From Mesostigma viride (Eukaryota > Streptophyta > Mesostigmatophyceae > Mesostigmatales > Mesostigmataceae): 64,000 nt of DNA. The stretch spans positions 7,738,693 to 7,802,692 of the forward strand of contig RPFO01000154.1 of assembly GCA_009746045.1 (NCBI GenBank). The letters run 5' to 3'. Shown piece by piece: positions 19,411-31,358 of the stretch (positions are counted from its first letter, which is position 1; each line of letters opens with the position of its first letter). A program made the position numbers and the translations under genes. The notes beneath the pieces were generated by a model, which saw only the letters and a program-made list of their open reading frames with translations, did no database searches and had not been told where the DNA came from.

Positions 19411-20383
19411 AACCCATTCCAGGCCAGTATTCCAAAAAGGTGATCAAGTTCTCTACTACAATGAAAACAGCTTTGGTAAGGTTGGAACTTGGCTAGGTCC
19501 AGTTACCATCCGTGGATTTACCAAAAACAGCAAGACCGTGGAGGTCAAGCACAATATCAATGGGAAGCGTCACAGGGTGAGCTGTCATAGAATTAAGAAG
19601 TATTATTCTCCCATGGCAGACGTGCCTGGGGAAGAGTCTTTAAGCATGGACTCACTACTTCTATCTGGCAACTCCAGCATGCCCAGCAGTAGCCCTGAGC
19701 CACCAATTACTGCTGTTGACAGCACCACAACACCCTCTGTGAACCCTTCCACCCTCAGTGAAGCCAGGCCCACTTCACAACCTGGGGATTGCTTAACCAG
19801 GCACGAGGTAGCTGGGTTGGAAGCATTAGCTCAGCCCCAAGGCACGAACCTGTCTGCCAAACCTCCCGCTCTGAGGTCCAAATTGGCAGTCGCCTTGCAA
19901 GCACTACACAGGTCACATAAGCAACAAGCTGCTGTGGCCGCAGGGTTGGCAAAAGTCTCAGCTGTGTGCACTAGTCAGGACCCCTGGACCCTGGCAATAG
20001 ACACTCAGGCACAGGTCAGTGTGATCAGTGCACAAGCCATCCCTGGTCTTGAGATTGCACCTTCATTTTGGGCACGGGTGCAGGATTTCTCAGGCCAAAG
20101 CTCACTGGATGTAGTGGGACAAGTGATGCTCCCTATACTTGGTATTCAGACACCCTTCCAGGTGGTGGAGGGGTACTCTGGTAACACCTTGTTGGGGGAA
20201 CCTTTTGTATCCTATCCTGGGGTGCTTATCTCAGCTAATGAGCTCAGTGTCACAGGGGTGGGTGCAGTTCCTCTGGACCACTTTAAAATCCCTCTCTCCA
20301 GTATTGTCCCTGGTATGGATGCTGTCATCAAGGCAGTCAACACTCAGTATGCACCAGGGGAGATCCCTGATTGGACAAGTTAG
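19385..20383 (+). pseudogene. Copia-B integrase C-terminal domain and aspartic protease
   Basis: Second frame of copia-B pol. It starts with an SH3-like integrase end (VFQKGDQVLYY, TWLGPVTIRGF, HRVSCHRIKKYY). After a Ser/Pro/Thr-rich linker comes a retropepsin-like domain with DTQAQVSVISA around 20000 and the second hydrophobic-Gly motif TLLGEPF near 20190. Gln replaces the Gly of the usual D-[S/T]-G motif. The frame stops at 20383. Confidence 0.8.
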
Positions 20384-21497
20384 TGCACAGCCAGTTCCTC
20401 CATCCCTCAGCCTTTGGGCTGGGCAAGTGGGACATAGCCATGCACTCACCCCACCAAATCTCCCACGTCATACAAGAGTGCAAAACACAAAAAGGGTTTA
20501 CTAAGTGGCTGATGGCCATTGTCCACCAAGCCAGGCAGGAATGGGTCCTGCCCAACCCCAAAAACCCTCAATACAAACCTCCTGTCACCCCTTCATGGGA
20601 CGTGCCAGAGGGAGCCAAAAAGCTCAGATTAAAATTTGTTCTCAAACAAAAACCACAAAAAGTGGGCTCCCCAATCTTCCATGCCAGACCATGTGTCACA
20701 GAATTAAAGGGGACATCCACACTGCCAAAAGGGGAAACCTACACACCTGGGCTGCAACAAACCTCACTCAGGATCATGCTCTCCCTATTCCTCCACAACC
20801 TCAATGCAGGCCAAGACTATGTCTGCAAAGCAACTGACATTAAAAGGGCCTTCCTCAGGGGGGACCCAGAAAAGGCTGAATCTGTGTGGAAAGGGAAGGT
20901 GTACGTGGTAGACACCCCAGCTGTGTGGAAACCTTATATTGATGAGCCCCACCTTATTATCAACTTGTCAGTGCCCCAAAAATTTTCAGAGACTCAGCAG
21001 AGGAAGTATTCAAAAAGCTCAAGGCCACGTATGATGACCTGGACCCATGCTTTTTTGTTGTACCCACCCCCTCTGGACTGCTGTTCTTTGTGTGGCATGG
21101 AGATGACCAACTCCTTTGTGGGCCTAGAGCTGAGGTGGAAAAATTTATTCAGCAGGTCCAGGAATCATATGAGATTGGCAAACAGGTGGAATTGAGCACA
21201 ACCCCCATCCAGTTCTGTGGCATCATGTTGCAGCTGCACAGGCAGCCAGATCAATGGGCCTGCTCTCTCTCTCCTCCTGCAGAATATATTCAAGATTGTC
21301 TAGATCTGCTGCATCACACCTGCCTCCCCTTACACATGTGTGCCACTGTTCAGGGCAAACTGGGGTGGTGGTCAGCCATCTGTGGGGCTCCCTTAGCTGT
21401 CATCAGCAGGGTCACCCATGATGTTCTAGTCAAAATCAAATGCAGTCACATCAGGAAGTTGATCCATGACTGCCCCCCCTCATCCTCCATGGCCTGA
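20371..21497 (+). pseudogene. Copia-B reverse transcriptase (two frames)
   Basis: RT region after the protease. The first frame (20371 to about 20990) has LRLKFVLKQK, YTPGLQQTSLRIMLSL and TDIKRAFLRGD with the first catalytic Asp. A shift near 20990 moves to a frame (to 21497) with FVWHGDDQLL, the catalytic DD box, and PIQFCGIMLQLH. The fingers-palm connection between them is shorter than in copia-A. The shifts make it inactive. Confidence 0.8.
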
Positions 21498-21502
21498 ATC
21501 TG

Positions 21503-22027
21503 ATGGAAGACATCCACATACACAGTGTCATGGACAGCTCCATGGAGAGCAGAACAATCAATCAGATGGGGGCACGGGAATCAGGGCTGTTTTTTCTCAC
21601 CAACAGGTCAGATTACATGTCCCTCACTTCCTGGTACAGCAGGCTACACCGCAGAAAACCTGGCAGCAGCAACTCAGCTGAATGTCGTGCTGTGGTGTCT
21701 GCTGCATTGCATGCTCGTTCCCTGCAGCACATGCTCACCTGGCTACAAACCCAGGCAGGCAGCACATGCAATGTCATCTCACATCTCTATACTGACAGCT
21801 ATTCTGTGATCAGTTTTCTAACCAAGAAATCTGTTTCTACTGCTGTCCACACTGACCTGGATTGGGTGATCCTCAAACAGGAGGCAACCTACTTCTCCAG
21901 CTGGCATCATGTGGAAGATGAAGAAAACCCAGCCGATGCCTTAACCAAGCTGAGGGATGCAGCTGGCCCACAGTACCAGCTACTCTTTGAGAATATGAAT
22001 CCATATGGTATCCGTGTCAGTGTTTGA
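21503..22027 (+). pseudogene. Copia-B RNase H
   Basis: C-terminal pol domain in a third frame. MDSSMESRT carries the first Asp, SAECRAVV the Glu, YTDSYSVI the second Asp, and ENPADALTKL the end block typical of copia RNase H. It ends 80 bp before the 3' LTR. Confidence 0.82.
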
Positions 22028-22107
22028 ATAAATGACTGGCCATAGCACAGTACACAACCACCACACCCCCTTACCACAGCGATAGCTGCTGGGCGCCATA
22101 AAATTCA

Positions 22108-22581
22108 AGTTAGATTGCGACGGGATATATTGCTTGAAGACACAGTGAATGCAATGAGCAGTGAATGCTTGGTTCATTAGAAAATAGGTTTACCCTTTAT
22201 CAACGTTCCTCTCACCGGCTGCGCCGCCAGTGACCGTTGGGTGCAGACCGTTGGCCCGAGGCCACACGATGACAGGTAGCAGTCTAGTCACTGCATCGTG
22301 CGATCACAGATCAATGCACGCTGCAGTACGGTCCCTATCTAGGATACTCTAGTACCGTCCAATGACAGGACACTACGTATACTGGGTACTGACATCTGTC
22401 ACGTACCTCAGTACCCAAAGTACCTATCTAGGGAAACGTATGCGACTCGACTAGCATTCCTATCTGCATAGCCCACGTGGTATTTATATTCACATACCAA
22501 CGTAGGTTTACAAGGCTTATTCATACGTTGTATTCACAATGCCTTTGAGACTTAGTCTACAGCAAAGCATGGAGACTAACT
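22108..22581 (+). repeat. 3' LTR of copia-B
   Basis: 474 bp matching 6212-6685. Followed by the TSD gctgc (22582-22586). No purine-rich tract precedes it (the upstream sequence is gcgccataaaattca), unlike copia-A and D. Confidence 0.9.
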
Positions 22582-22586
22582 GCTGC

Positions 22587-23359
22587 CCCCCCCATTGGTT
22601 GCCCTTGACCTTGGGAACACTGACCCCTGCTGCGGCTGCCACCTCCACCTTGTCCTTCTCCTTCTGCTTGAATCTCCCTGGCCTTGTCTGCCTCCTTCTT
22701 GCCTCCCACATACTTGCCCCTGAAATAATCCTTGATCTTGGCCACCATAGCAGCCCAGGTGGTGCATGTACGCATGTGCACCTGCAGGTTATCCAAGGTG
22801 ACCTCATCCATTCCCAGGCTACCTAGGAAATCATCCATGGCAATCTCATCTGACACTGCATACCCCTTGCCAGCACAATTGTGCCTCAGCTCCTGAAAAT
22901 CCTCAAATGCCTGCAGAATCAGGCCCTCAGCCTTGAAATCAATGTGTACTCCTTCTTCCAAAAGGACCCATCACTAGCCCTCTTATCATCTAGGAACACC
23001 TCAAACTCAGCTATAAAAACATCCCAGGAATCTCCGTCCTCAAACTTGTCACTTACATACTTCTGCACCCTCTTGGGACACTTAAGAAGGTACTGAGACA
23101 TACACAGCACCTGCAGAGGATTGTTACCATTATACAAGCCCTTATATCCCTTAAGGTGCCTAATAGTGATATCCTTATCCTTAACAGTCCAGTGCTCCTT
23201 GAGACTGGGCAGCTGATTAAGAATAGCAAAGCCCTCCTGGGCCTTGGCTCTGCGGGGCTGCTCTGCTGCTGCTGCTGCTGCCGCTGCTGCTGGACGATTA
23301 AAATTCTGACCCCGCAGCACCCGTTCGTCGGGTATCTCGCCGTCTTCCAAACCCTGCAT
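22587..23359 (-). pseudogene. gag: Copia-C Gag, N-terminal and capsid-like region
   Basis: Starts at ATG 23359. An Ala run near residues 24-32 (gctgctgctg on the plus strand) is followed by a helical capsid-like domain resembling copia-A Gag (EGFAILNQLPSLKEHW, GDSWDVFIAEF, FRGKYVGGK). There is one frame change near 22940. The last residues before copia-B are Gly/Gln-rich. It resumes at 6206. Confidence 0.8.
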
Positions 23360-23508
23360 GGTTGCTGCGACTGCCGATGACCACTGTCAATGCCGATGCC
23401 GATGCCGAAGAAAGAATACAGCTGGGGAATTAATAAATTAATCCCTTAAGCTCTGGAACCAAGAAAAATTTTTCCTGAATTAATTCACTGTTAATTTTAA
23501 CAGAAAAT

Positions 23509-24105
23509 TTAATCCAGCCGCATATCGTCGCGCGGATGCTGCAATACGTTATCCAAAATCTGCTGTACAATACCCGGATATAAATCAGGAAGTCCCTCGT
23601 TATTTTCACCTGGCTCCTCAGCGTTTGATTGCCGCTGGATAGAAGCAGCAACGTTTATAATACCGTCGACAGAAGACGCCCACCCGACGTTGCGAATCGG
23701 AACAGCGACAGCCGGAAGAGTCGCCGAAATTCCAGACCACGCTGTCGCCAACGCCAGAACACCCAAGCCGTAGGTGCGAAGCGCCGAAATTACTTGAGCT
23801 TGTTCTTCTGATCCCGACGCTGCAAGCCTTCGGAAAATATGGGAATTTTCCGACAGGATTTCCAAATCTTGAGTAAGGTTGTCAACGAACTGATGCAGAT
23901 CGTTAGAAACCGGCGGCCTGCTGACGAGCGCTTGAGACAGCGAAGGTTGAGCAGCACGCGAATGCAGCTCAGCAGTAGATGCCGTACGTTGAACGTTGAA
24001 ATTAAAGCCTGAAGACGATGGAGCCGACGCACGCTCGGGAGATGGCTCACGATATTCACGCGTGTTTCCCATATAATGGAAAAACACCGTAAAATTTGCC
24101 GACAC
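23509..24105 (-). CDS. Copia-C pre-gag ORF (unknown function)
   Basis: A 198-residue open frame between the 5' LTR and gag. The natural start may be the internal Met of MGNTREYREPSP. It has a Ser/Pro-rich N terminus, a helical segment HQFVDNLTQDLEILSENS, a hydrophobic stretch (GLGVLALATAWSGISATLPA) that might be membrane-associated or a packed helix, and an acidic C terminus. No known domain recognised. The same position is occupied by an ORF in copia-A and by a broken one in copia-D. It stays open although the rest of copia-C is decayed. Confidence 0.55.
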   Translation of the reverse strand: MSANFTVFFHYMGNTREYREPSPERASAPSSSGFNFNVQRTASTAELHSRAAQPSLSQALVSRPPVSNDLHQFVDNLTQDLEILSENSHIFRRLAASGSEEQAQVISALRTYGLGVLALATAWSGISATLPAVAVPIRNVGWASSVDGIINVAASIQRQSNAEEPGENNEGLPDLYPGIVQQILDNVLQHPRDDMRLD

Positions 24106-24153
24106 CAGAAATCAATGCCGTAATCAGTAGATTACGAACTCGATTGTAATTCG

Positions 24154-24772
24154 AGTTAAAGAAACTGCGGCTGAACTGTGGTTCAGCCTGCACTGATTAA
24201 TATCTACAGAGGAAGTAGTTATATTAATCAATAGGTTTACGTTGCTGGTTATGGATACCAGCACAGAATGCACGAGGCACGCGAGAACCGTCGCCAAAGG
24301 TGCGAGGATACAGGTGCAGGGAAAGTGGTGCTACCAAGTGGCAGCGCCCTGCTCGTTATATACTAATTGTGACGCAGTCACATCCAGATGACTGATAGGA
24401 CAGATCATCTCACAATATTGCTGTCCTTCACTCTGGACCAGCAGATCTCGACTCGTTATCCATCATCAATGTCCTGTCGCACAAGTCCTGTCACTATTTG
24501 TTACGTCTAATCAATAGCATTGAATAGACCGCAGTGTCGGAGACTAAATGTCCTATCGTACACTGTGACAAGACGTCGTATGCCACGCGTCACTTGAAGA
24601 ACCACCGTGGAATCACCGAATCCAAGTAAAATGTAGTAGAACAGTATCTTGCTCATATCTCGAGCAATACTCATCAGAATGAACCCGTTTCTGGATTGTA
24701 GTAACCGGAAGTAGAATCTCTACAAACCAAGTAGCTTAGTAGAATAATATTGCTTGCCAGGCAATATTAACT
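24154..24772 (-). repeat. 5' LTR of copia-C
   Basis: 619 bp, beginning agttaaag and ending attaact, the termini of the other copia-like LTRs here. Left and right neighbours fit: pre-gag ORF on one side, interrupted copia-E pol on the other. Its partner is off the left edge, so the boundaries rest on the termini and on where copia-E homology resumes. Confidence 0.75.
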
Positions 24773-26816
24773 CTGGGAGGTACTTGGGCTTAACTGCATG
24801 GATAGCAGCATCCAACCCAGTGCTAATCTGGCTCAAAGGGATTTTAAAATGATCTAGAGGTACCTGTCCTACCCCTGCCACACTCAACCTCCCAGCTGAG
24901 ATGACAACACCAGGGTAAGATACAAAAGGTTCCCCTAACAGGGCATTCCCTGAGTGACCCTCTACCACCTGAAATGGAGTGGGCATACCCAAGATTTGAA
25001 TGCTCACCTGACCTTTGACCTGAATTTTTGTTTTGCCTGAAAAATCTGACACTCTAGCCCATGGTGAGGCCTTCATTTTCAGACCAGATACAGCTGCTGC
25101 ACTGATGATACTCACCTGTGCTTGGGTGTCAACAGCCAAAATGCTAGGATCTTGACCTGAATCCCCTACAGCGTTTACCTGTGCTGTACCTGTTGCCACA
25201 ACTGCTTTAGTGCTGTGTGCCTTGTGCAAGGCCTTAAGAATCTCAGCAAATGACTTCCTGGGAACGACAGGATCTGCTCTCTCTTGTGACTCCTCCAGGT
25301 GTGAGGGAGGGGCTGCCTGCTGCTCACCCTGTGCACCTTCCTCCTGCCCAGGTGGACTATTGGGTTGTAGTGTGGCTGCACTACTGAGGAATACAGGAGC
25401 TTCTACTGTGGTACTAGTGCTTGCATCAATGACGTCCCTAGCCAATTCATTGGGTGAGATCAATCCACCAGACTCCTGCTCTGAATCCATGTCCAAGAAT
25501 TCTACCCCTGACACGTCTGCCAGTGGTGGGTAATAAAGCTTGAGTCTATGCTTGCTGACCACACGCTCTCTGTCATGTTGTATAGTGACTGCAGTCCCTT
25601 CTTCATGAATCTTAGTGACTACAGCTGGACCGTGCCATCTGGCAGAGTGTGCTCTTCCTCTATCACCCTCTCTGAAAAACAACACATGGTCCCCCACTTC
25701 AAACACAGGCCTGGCATTATTTTTGTCTTTCTTTGCCAGCAACTTGGCTAAGTGCTGCCTTTGTGTGTTGTAGTGAGTGTGCACCTCTGAAGCATAGCTG
25801 CCTGACTGAAGGCCAGTTGGGGTAATTTCCCCAAAAGGTGAGGACATTATTGGTTTGGCGTTTAGCTGGGTAGTCACCCCTGCTGCCCAAGATGCCCTGT
25901 CAGCATAGCTACCAGAGTCAGCCAACCTGGATGGCATTTTTCTTATCACATCCCTGATGGCTCTCATGGTACGTTCTACCAACCCCTGACGTTCATGATC
26001 TTGAGCCCCAGACACTTCTATCTTGGGCAGATCATTCCTGTCCTGAATGCAGAGGAACTGCTGATCCAGCATTACCTTTTCAATGGGGTGAAAACGTGCC
26101 AAGGCTATCTGTAAAGCTCTGTGCAGCTGCTCTTTATCCATTCCAGGCAGAGGCTCCACTACCACAAACCTTGACCAGGCATCCTTTATGACTAGGTAGT
26201 ATACCGTGTCCTTAACCACGTGTATAACATCCCCAACCAGTTTGCCTCTAGCCAGTGGTGGTGTGGCCACATGCCATTTCCTGGGTTTAGGAGCGTATAG
26301 CTGACATTGCTCACAGTGCTTACGTACGTGCCTGCGCATCTGTTCCAGATCATGGCCTTGTATTTTATTGGCTAGCCTTTCAGCCACAGCCTCATGGCCC
26401 ATAACCTTGTGCAGTTGCTCTGCTAGAGCACCATACGTGATTACCTTTTCTGCTGCTGCACTGAGAGAAGCTATGGTGGGGTCACAAAGCATGTGTGACA
26501 GTGTCATATCATATGCCACATCCCAATCCACATCCTCACACTCAGGCAACACTTGGCAGATAGAAGGTAGCAGGTAACCATTTGTGAAAAATGGTGAGGG
26601 TAGCTTACAGGACTCTCCCTGGTCTGCTGCCCCCGCGCGGTTGTAGCGCCCCGGCGTGGTCTTGTTATGCCTTGGAGCGGTGCACCGCGCTCCTGCTGCA
26701 ATGGGGTGACGTGTTTTCCAACAACCAGGACAAACATCCACGTCCGAGCCATAATCAGGTTTGCCTTTCCAGCAATCATCCTTTAAGTGCCCCTTACAAA
26801 GGCACCTATAACACAA
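24773..26816 (-). CDS. pol: Copia-E Pol fragment: zinc knuckles, integrase, aspartic protease
   Basis: An open frame of about 680 residues ending at the copia-C insertion. Order: knuckle CYRCLCKGHLKDDC; second Cys/His motif CPGCWKTRHP; integrase zinc domain (LHKVMGHEAV ... HCEQC); core with VGDVIHV, MLDQQF and GLVERTMR (29 residues between Asp and Glu); SH3-like end (GDHVLFFREG, RWHGPAVVTKI); linker; protease loop DTQAQVSIIS and second motif ALLGEPF. The integrase precedes the protease, as in copia-A, B and D. The upstream gag frame ends at 26933, so the gag-pol join is broken here or needs a shift. RT is missing only because of the copia-C insertion. Confidence 0.88.
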
Positions 26817-26932
26817 TGCTTGGTGGGGTCATGAGGCAACCTCCTATCCCCCCCTGCTGGCTTAGCACCCGCTGGCTTGCTAGCTCCCCCACTTGGTTTT
26901 TGTTTTCTGTTGTTATTATTCTTCCCCCCCCC

Positions 26933-28131
26933 TTATTTCCACCTCCCCCACTTGTTTTTGTTTTTATCCCCCCCTAATACCGCCTTCACCTGGGCCACCA
27001 GCGACTGCATCTGCTTTTTAGAGAGCCCCGTACCTGAGGCCTCCTCCCCCTTAACCTGCTTCACCTTAACATCCTTGGCTGCAGCAGCAAATGGCTCTAG
27101 GCACTGCTGCACATAAGCCATTGCTTTCCTGAAATCCTCCCACTTGTCCTTCAGACCTGCCAGTATGACTAACAGCGTGGTAGGATCCAGTTCTGCCTTT
27201 TGCAACCACAGGTGCACTAGGTACTTCGCATTGAGCTTCTTAAGCTCCTCATCCCCCTCTATGTACATGACATACTTCTTATTGTCACTGACATAGTCAC
27301 GCTTGTTGACCTTGTACGCCTCTATCCACTGGAAGCCCTTGAGTACTTCTAAGTGCTCCCCCGTGGTGACTAGTGCACGAAGGTCTACGGTACCATGAAC
27401 TGTGCCCAAAAAACATTTTCTGCCACATCCACCCCACTGCTAGCACGTTTTTGATACAATGGTACCAACTGTTGGATGAGCTTGGCAGATTGATGAATAG
27501 GTGTGGAAGCACACAGGGATGCAAACCAGTCACGAACGTTATCACTAGCATAAGCATGTGAGAGCTTGAACAACCACTCCCTAGCCTCATCCTGGGTATG
27601 GCCCTCTGGCAGCCCCGGGAATACTAGCTTATCCTCTTTCTTCTTGGGATCAGACCTTGGCCTACACAAGGCCATAGTGGTGGTTGTGGTCGTTCCTGCG
27701 GGTGGCTGCTGCTGCTGCTGTTGCTGTTGCTGCTGCTGCTCCCCGCCCGCTCGTTGCCCTGGTGCAGATTCTTGGTCGCCTTGTCCTCCTCCGCCCTGGT
27801 TGCCCCCCCTTTCTCCACCATCCTCCCCCTCATCCCTCCTGCGCTTGGGGCGTGGTGCACATGCCTCAGCCTGTGCCCGTCTCTTGGCTGGCTTCAGCGA
27901 TGCCACCAACCTGGCCACCGTGTCTGCCAGCTCCCCCTGCGCGCCTGGGGACAGCGGATGATCCGCTTCAAGCATGGCTTGCGCCAATTGTAGTTGATCA
28001 ATAATGTCCTCCCTGTTTGACAGGTTGGACGGTCCAGCTTCCCCGGGCTGGCGGTAAGCACGCGTGCGTGCAGCAGTACCATCACGATTAGAAATCGTCT
28101 TCTTTGGTTGCGACAGGTAATCAAACATTTG
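26933..28131 (-). pseudogene. gag: Copia-E Gag, C-terminal part
   Basis: Two frames (28131 to about 27395, then 27409 to 26933). Contains an Arg/Gly-rich region, a polyglutamine run from CTG repeats at 27708-27745, then LVFPGLPEGHTQDEA and IEAYKVNKRDYVSD blocks shared with copia-B Gag. The codons at the copia-D junction stay in frame with the Gag start at 36594-37803, which supports the nesting order. Confidence 0.78.
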
Positions 28132-28780
28132 AGTTAGCATTTTGGGCAACCAATATGCTAAGTGGATGCAGTTTGGAAAGACCTTTCCAACGCCGTGCTG
28201 ACCGCCTGAAACAGACAAGGGACGAGAAAGATATGAGGTCCCGAAGTCCTAGCCGTCCGTGGCCGACTAGGGTGCAGTCCTCTGGTATAGTGGACAGGAC
28301 ACGTGGCAGGCCGTGCCTGCACAGGCTTAGCCTGACTATCACGTGACTGTGGTCCACGTAGACCAGGAGGAGCAGCAGCCTGTGACTGGTGGAATACTGG
28401 AGCTGGCACAGGACTGCAAGGATACTAGGCCTTGCAGGCTTGTGACAGGTCCTGTACTTCCTAGGTTGCAGAGTCTAGGCAAATCCAGTTCGTCCTGGCT
28501 CTGCACTGATGCCAGTGGACGTTGAGGATTTGCTTGCACGCCTGCACGTGCCTCGTCACGCCGATGGGAACGAGGAACAACGCAAAGGATATAGCTTGGT
28601 CATGGGGGATGACCAGCTATCTTGGCAAGCACGAACCGAGGCTCCCACATTGGACGTGGAAACGCTCACCGTGGTCGTGGCTTGGTGCACGGGTTAAAAG
28701 GTTGCTGCCTTGCAACTTTGGCTCATCCCGTTGTGCGCGTGAAAGACCAGGAGCTCACAGCTCTGGCTTGGTTGCTAACT
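28132..28780 (+). repeat. 5' LTR of copia-D
   Basis: 649 bp beginning agttagcatt and ending gttgctaact. Its first 90 bases also read as the start of an artificial fused ORF with copia-E gag on the minus strand, which should be ignored. Confidence 0.92.
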
Positions 28781-30008
28781 CGTATTATTGCATTCCTGTT
28801 GCGAGGTTTCATGTCGGCCGAGGCTCGGGTTGAACACCTGAGTCGTCTCTCCCAGGCGCGAAGCAGCACCAGAGTTGCCGGCGCGCGAGAACGCTTTCTA
28901 TCCCTATACTCATCAATCCAACGCTTCCACCTTCGTGCAGGCGGCCTACGTTGCGCGGGGCCTTGCGGAGGGCGGTTGGGTGGCTGTGTTTGGTAACGCA
29001 GCAGGGCCGTCGGCGAACGACCCGTGGTGATGAGGATCCGGGCGACGACGTCGCCAGGAGAAACAGGGAGGGTGTGCACGGAGCGTCTCGTGGCCATACG
29101 AGACGAGATAGCTTCGTTGATTTACAGTCTAGAAGTTGCGTACCAGGGCGGGCACGTGACCATCCAGGCGCTCGACTTAGCGCGAGAGACGCTGGGCCAG
29201 CTGGTGGCCATCTGTTTAGGTGGAACCAGGTTATATAATCACTGGGTGGCGACAAGCTCGCTGGGAGAGGGACCGACGCGTCGCACATAATTCGGGACGC
29301 GCAGACGCGCGAAGCGGACAGCCCGTGGGATTCCGCCGAGGTGGTTGCTCAGACTTGTGAGCATTTGGTCAACATTTTGATCCAGGAGTCGCGTGGTCAC
29401 GCGGATCACTGGGTTATCACCACACGTCCGCCAGGCATCTGGTCGACCTTGGACACGCCGAGGTACAGAGCAGGCCAGGGGCGACTGGGCCAACGGTGAC
29501 GGTAATCACCGGTCGGGAGGTCACCGACGAAGACTTCCACGAGCAATTCGTGGACAGACCGACGGGCATCATAGCCAGGTCGTCACAGCAGATTGACGAG
29601 GGCGACGGCACGAACGAGGGGTACTCAGCTCGGCGCAGAGCAGAGTTGCACATTCCGTTTGAGCCGGAGCACGACTTTGCTGAGATAGGTCGGGGGTCTC
29701 GCAACGATCGGCGAGGTGGTGGTAGCAGGTGGGTCAGGAACCTTCAGTGGTATCGCCGTGGCAGTGCGCCAGACTGCCGGTAGAGCAGACAGCAGCCGGG
29801 AGGCCGGTGAGCCGTGTGCTAGGTCCTTACAACGCGGAGGAGGTCCGCTCAGTTCCACGAGTGGGGACACCGGTGGCACGCACAGCGCAGGAGCGTGAGG
29901 AGGAGGCAGCACCTGGAGAGCAGCCAGCGGCTTCTTCAGGCAGCACCAGCGCTTGAGCCTGTTCTTCTTGTCTATCGCCTGTTTTGTTTTGCCATCCCAC
30001 TGTATATA
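28781..30008 (+). pseudogene. Copia-D pre-gag ORF, broken
   Basis: GC-rich region with protein-like segments in changing frames: from ATG 28812 (MSAEARVEHLSRLSQ), then STFVQAAYVARGLAEGGW, then ERLVAIRDEIASLIYSLEV (29080s), EHLVNILIQESRGHADHW (29350s) and MTVITGREVTDEDFHEQF (29496). The place matches the pre-gag ORFs of copia-A and C. I infer one ORF of roughly 350 residues broken by several indels. Function unknown. Confidence 0.5.
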
Positions 30009-31358
30009 ATGCCTCGTGGCAAACCGGGAGACGGCGACAAGGGCGAGATGGAGGCACCGGCTGGGGAGAGCCAGGAGCCTCGGAAGACAAGGAGCAGCTG
30101 GTGGGGGAGGCGATCCCAGCCAGCGACGGCGATGGGGGAAAGAGACCAGGCAGCAAGAGACGGCACGAAGACTCGGTGGAGGAGGCGCGCAAGGTGCGGG
30201 CGACAGGGCATCTGATGCAATAACGGTGGCGAATGGGCAACCAGCCGTGGAGAAGCGTAAGAGGGACACCTCCGCTGACGGCAATGGTAAGAGGCCTCAT
30301 GTGGATGTGCTCTCCCCTGTGCCTGCTGGCCCAAGTGGTGCTGTTGCTGTGACACCCACTGTGGTGGAGCCGGTGAAGGCGCTGCCAGGGTCGAGACCTC
30401 ACATGAGTGCAGTCACGTTATGAATGGACAAAAGCCTCTTAACCCACCACTAGCACAGGAAGCTTAGACAAGTGGCTAGAGGACATGGAGCTGGTTGTGT
30501 CTCCGTGGACCCCACTGTCAACCTAGTGCAAGTGTTTCACTCGTCCACGTGCAACAGGGACTCGTCAGAGCGTGTCAGGGAAAAGGCTAGGACTGGTGTC
30601 AAGGATAAGCTAACCTGGGCACAGTTCCTGGATGGGTTGAGGGAGGAGTTCTCTGACAAGGTTCTCAACCTCACCAACTATATAAACATCAGTATGACAC
30701 CTTTGAGATAGTGGGTCCTGTGGCAGAGGAATGGGCTAGGCTCAACCGTATCAGGGACAAGGGGGCCAAGTATGGCTTCCTGGTCACAGATAGGGCCTTG
30801 GCAGACTATTTCCTGGACCGTATGGGTTTGAGTGTGGATGGGAGGAACAGTGCCCGCATGTTTCTTAACCAGACTGATGGCTCCTTGCGTGCTCTGGAGC
30901 TTGTAATCCTCAGCATAAGGAAGCCAGATCCTGCCTGCAAAGCTATCCAGTCCCATGGCAGCAATGCCACCTCCGCTGTGCAGGGCCAAGGTGATGTCCC
31001 CGGGTACCCAGCCCGTGATGGGGCAAGGCCCAACAAGCGTAAGCGCTTCAGGCGCCAGAGGCAGGGGGCTCAGGGTGGCAAGGGTGCAGGTTCCCAAGGA
31101 GGGGTTGGGAGCCAGCAAGCTGGTGGTCAGCAGGGTAAGGGTGGCCAAGGGCAAGGCAAGGGCCAAGCTCAAGGCAACCAGGGCAAGCAGGGTGGGCAGT
31201 CTCAGGGAGGCCAGGGGAAGCCTGGCAAGGGTGGGGCTGGGTCTGGGAAGAAGGGTGGAGCATGCTTTGTGTGTGGCAAGGAAGGTCACTGGCGTCGTGA
31301 GTGTCCTGACAGGAAGGCCAAGCCTGCTGGGGCAGGGGGCCAGTCTGGGCAGCAGTGA
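30009..31358 (+). pseudogene. gag: Copia-D Gag with zinc knuckle, frameshifted
   Basis: Starts at ATG 30009 (MPRGKPGDGDKGEMEAP). At least three frame changes follow before the capsid-like segment (LDGLREEFSDKVLNL near 30640). From 30711 one frame carries YGFLVTDRALADYFLDRMGL, similar to copia-A Gag, a Gly/Gln/Lys-rich tail, and the knuckle CFVCGKEGHWRREC near 31261. It ends at TGA 31356-31358 followed by CTAG, in frame with pol. Confidence 0.78.

Larger units (their letters stand above)
6212..22581 (+). mobile_element. Copia-B: complete copia-like element, interrupted by copia-A
   Basis: Flanked by identical-looking 474-bp LTRs (6212-6685 and 22108-22581) and by the TSD gctgc at 6207-6211 and 22582-22586. 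The LTRs begin AGTTAG and end CTAACT. Its internal sequence is gag (6907-9178), then copia-A, then the gag end and pol (17995-22027). Without copia-A and one TSD copy it is about 7.55 kb. It is inserted in the gag of copia-C. The coding frame is broken several times, so it is not autonomous now, although its LTRs look young. Confidence 0.92.
1..24772 (-). mobile_element. Copia-C: minus-strand copia-like retrotransposon, partial in window and multiply interrupted
   Basis: From its 5' end the element reads: 5' LTR (24154-24772), pre-gag ORF (24105-23509), gag (23359-22587), copia-B insertion, gag end (6206-5920), integrase (5711-5055), solo-LTR insertion (4228-5049), integrase end and protease (4227-3000s), reverse transcriptase to 2369, then G1. 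RNase H and the 3' LTR lie off the left edge. It is inserted in copia-E pol with expected TSD ctggg (24773-24777). Stops and frameshifts in gag and pol show it is decayed. Confidence 0.8.

Noticed and set aside
22040-22107. Polypurine tract for copia-B
   Set aside because: The sequence before the 3' LTR is not purine-rich, so no tract is annotated.
27385-28218. 277-residue ORF starting in the copia-D LTR
   Set aside because: Chimera of LTR and copia-E gag created by the insertion; the true upstream Gag is at 36594-37803.
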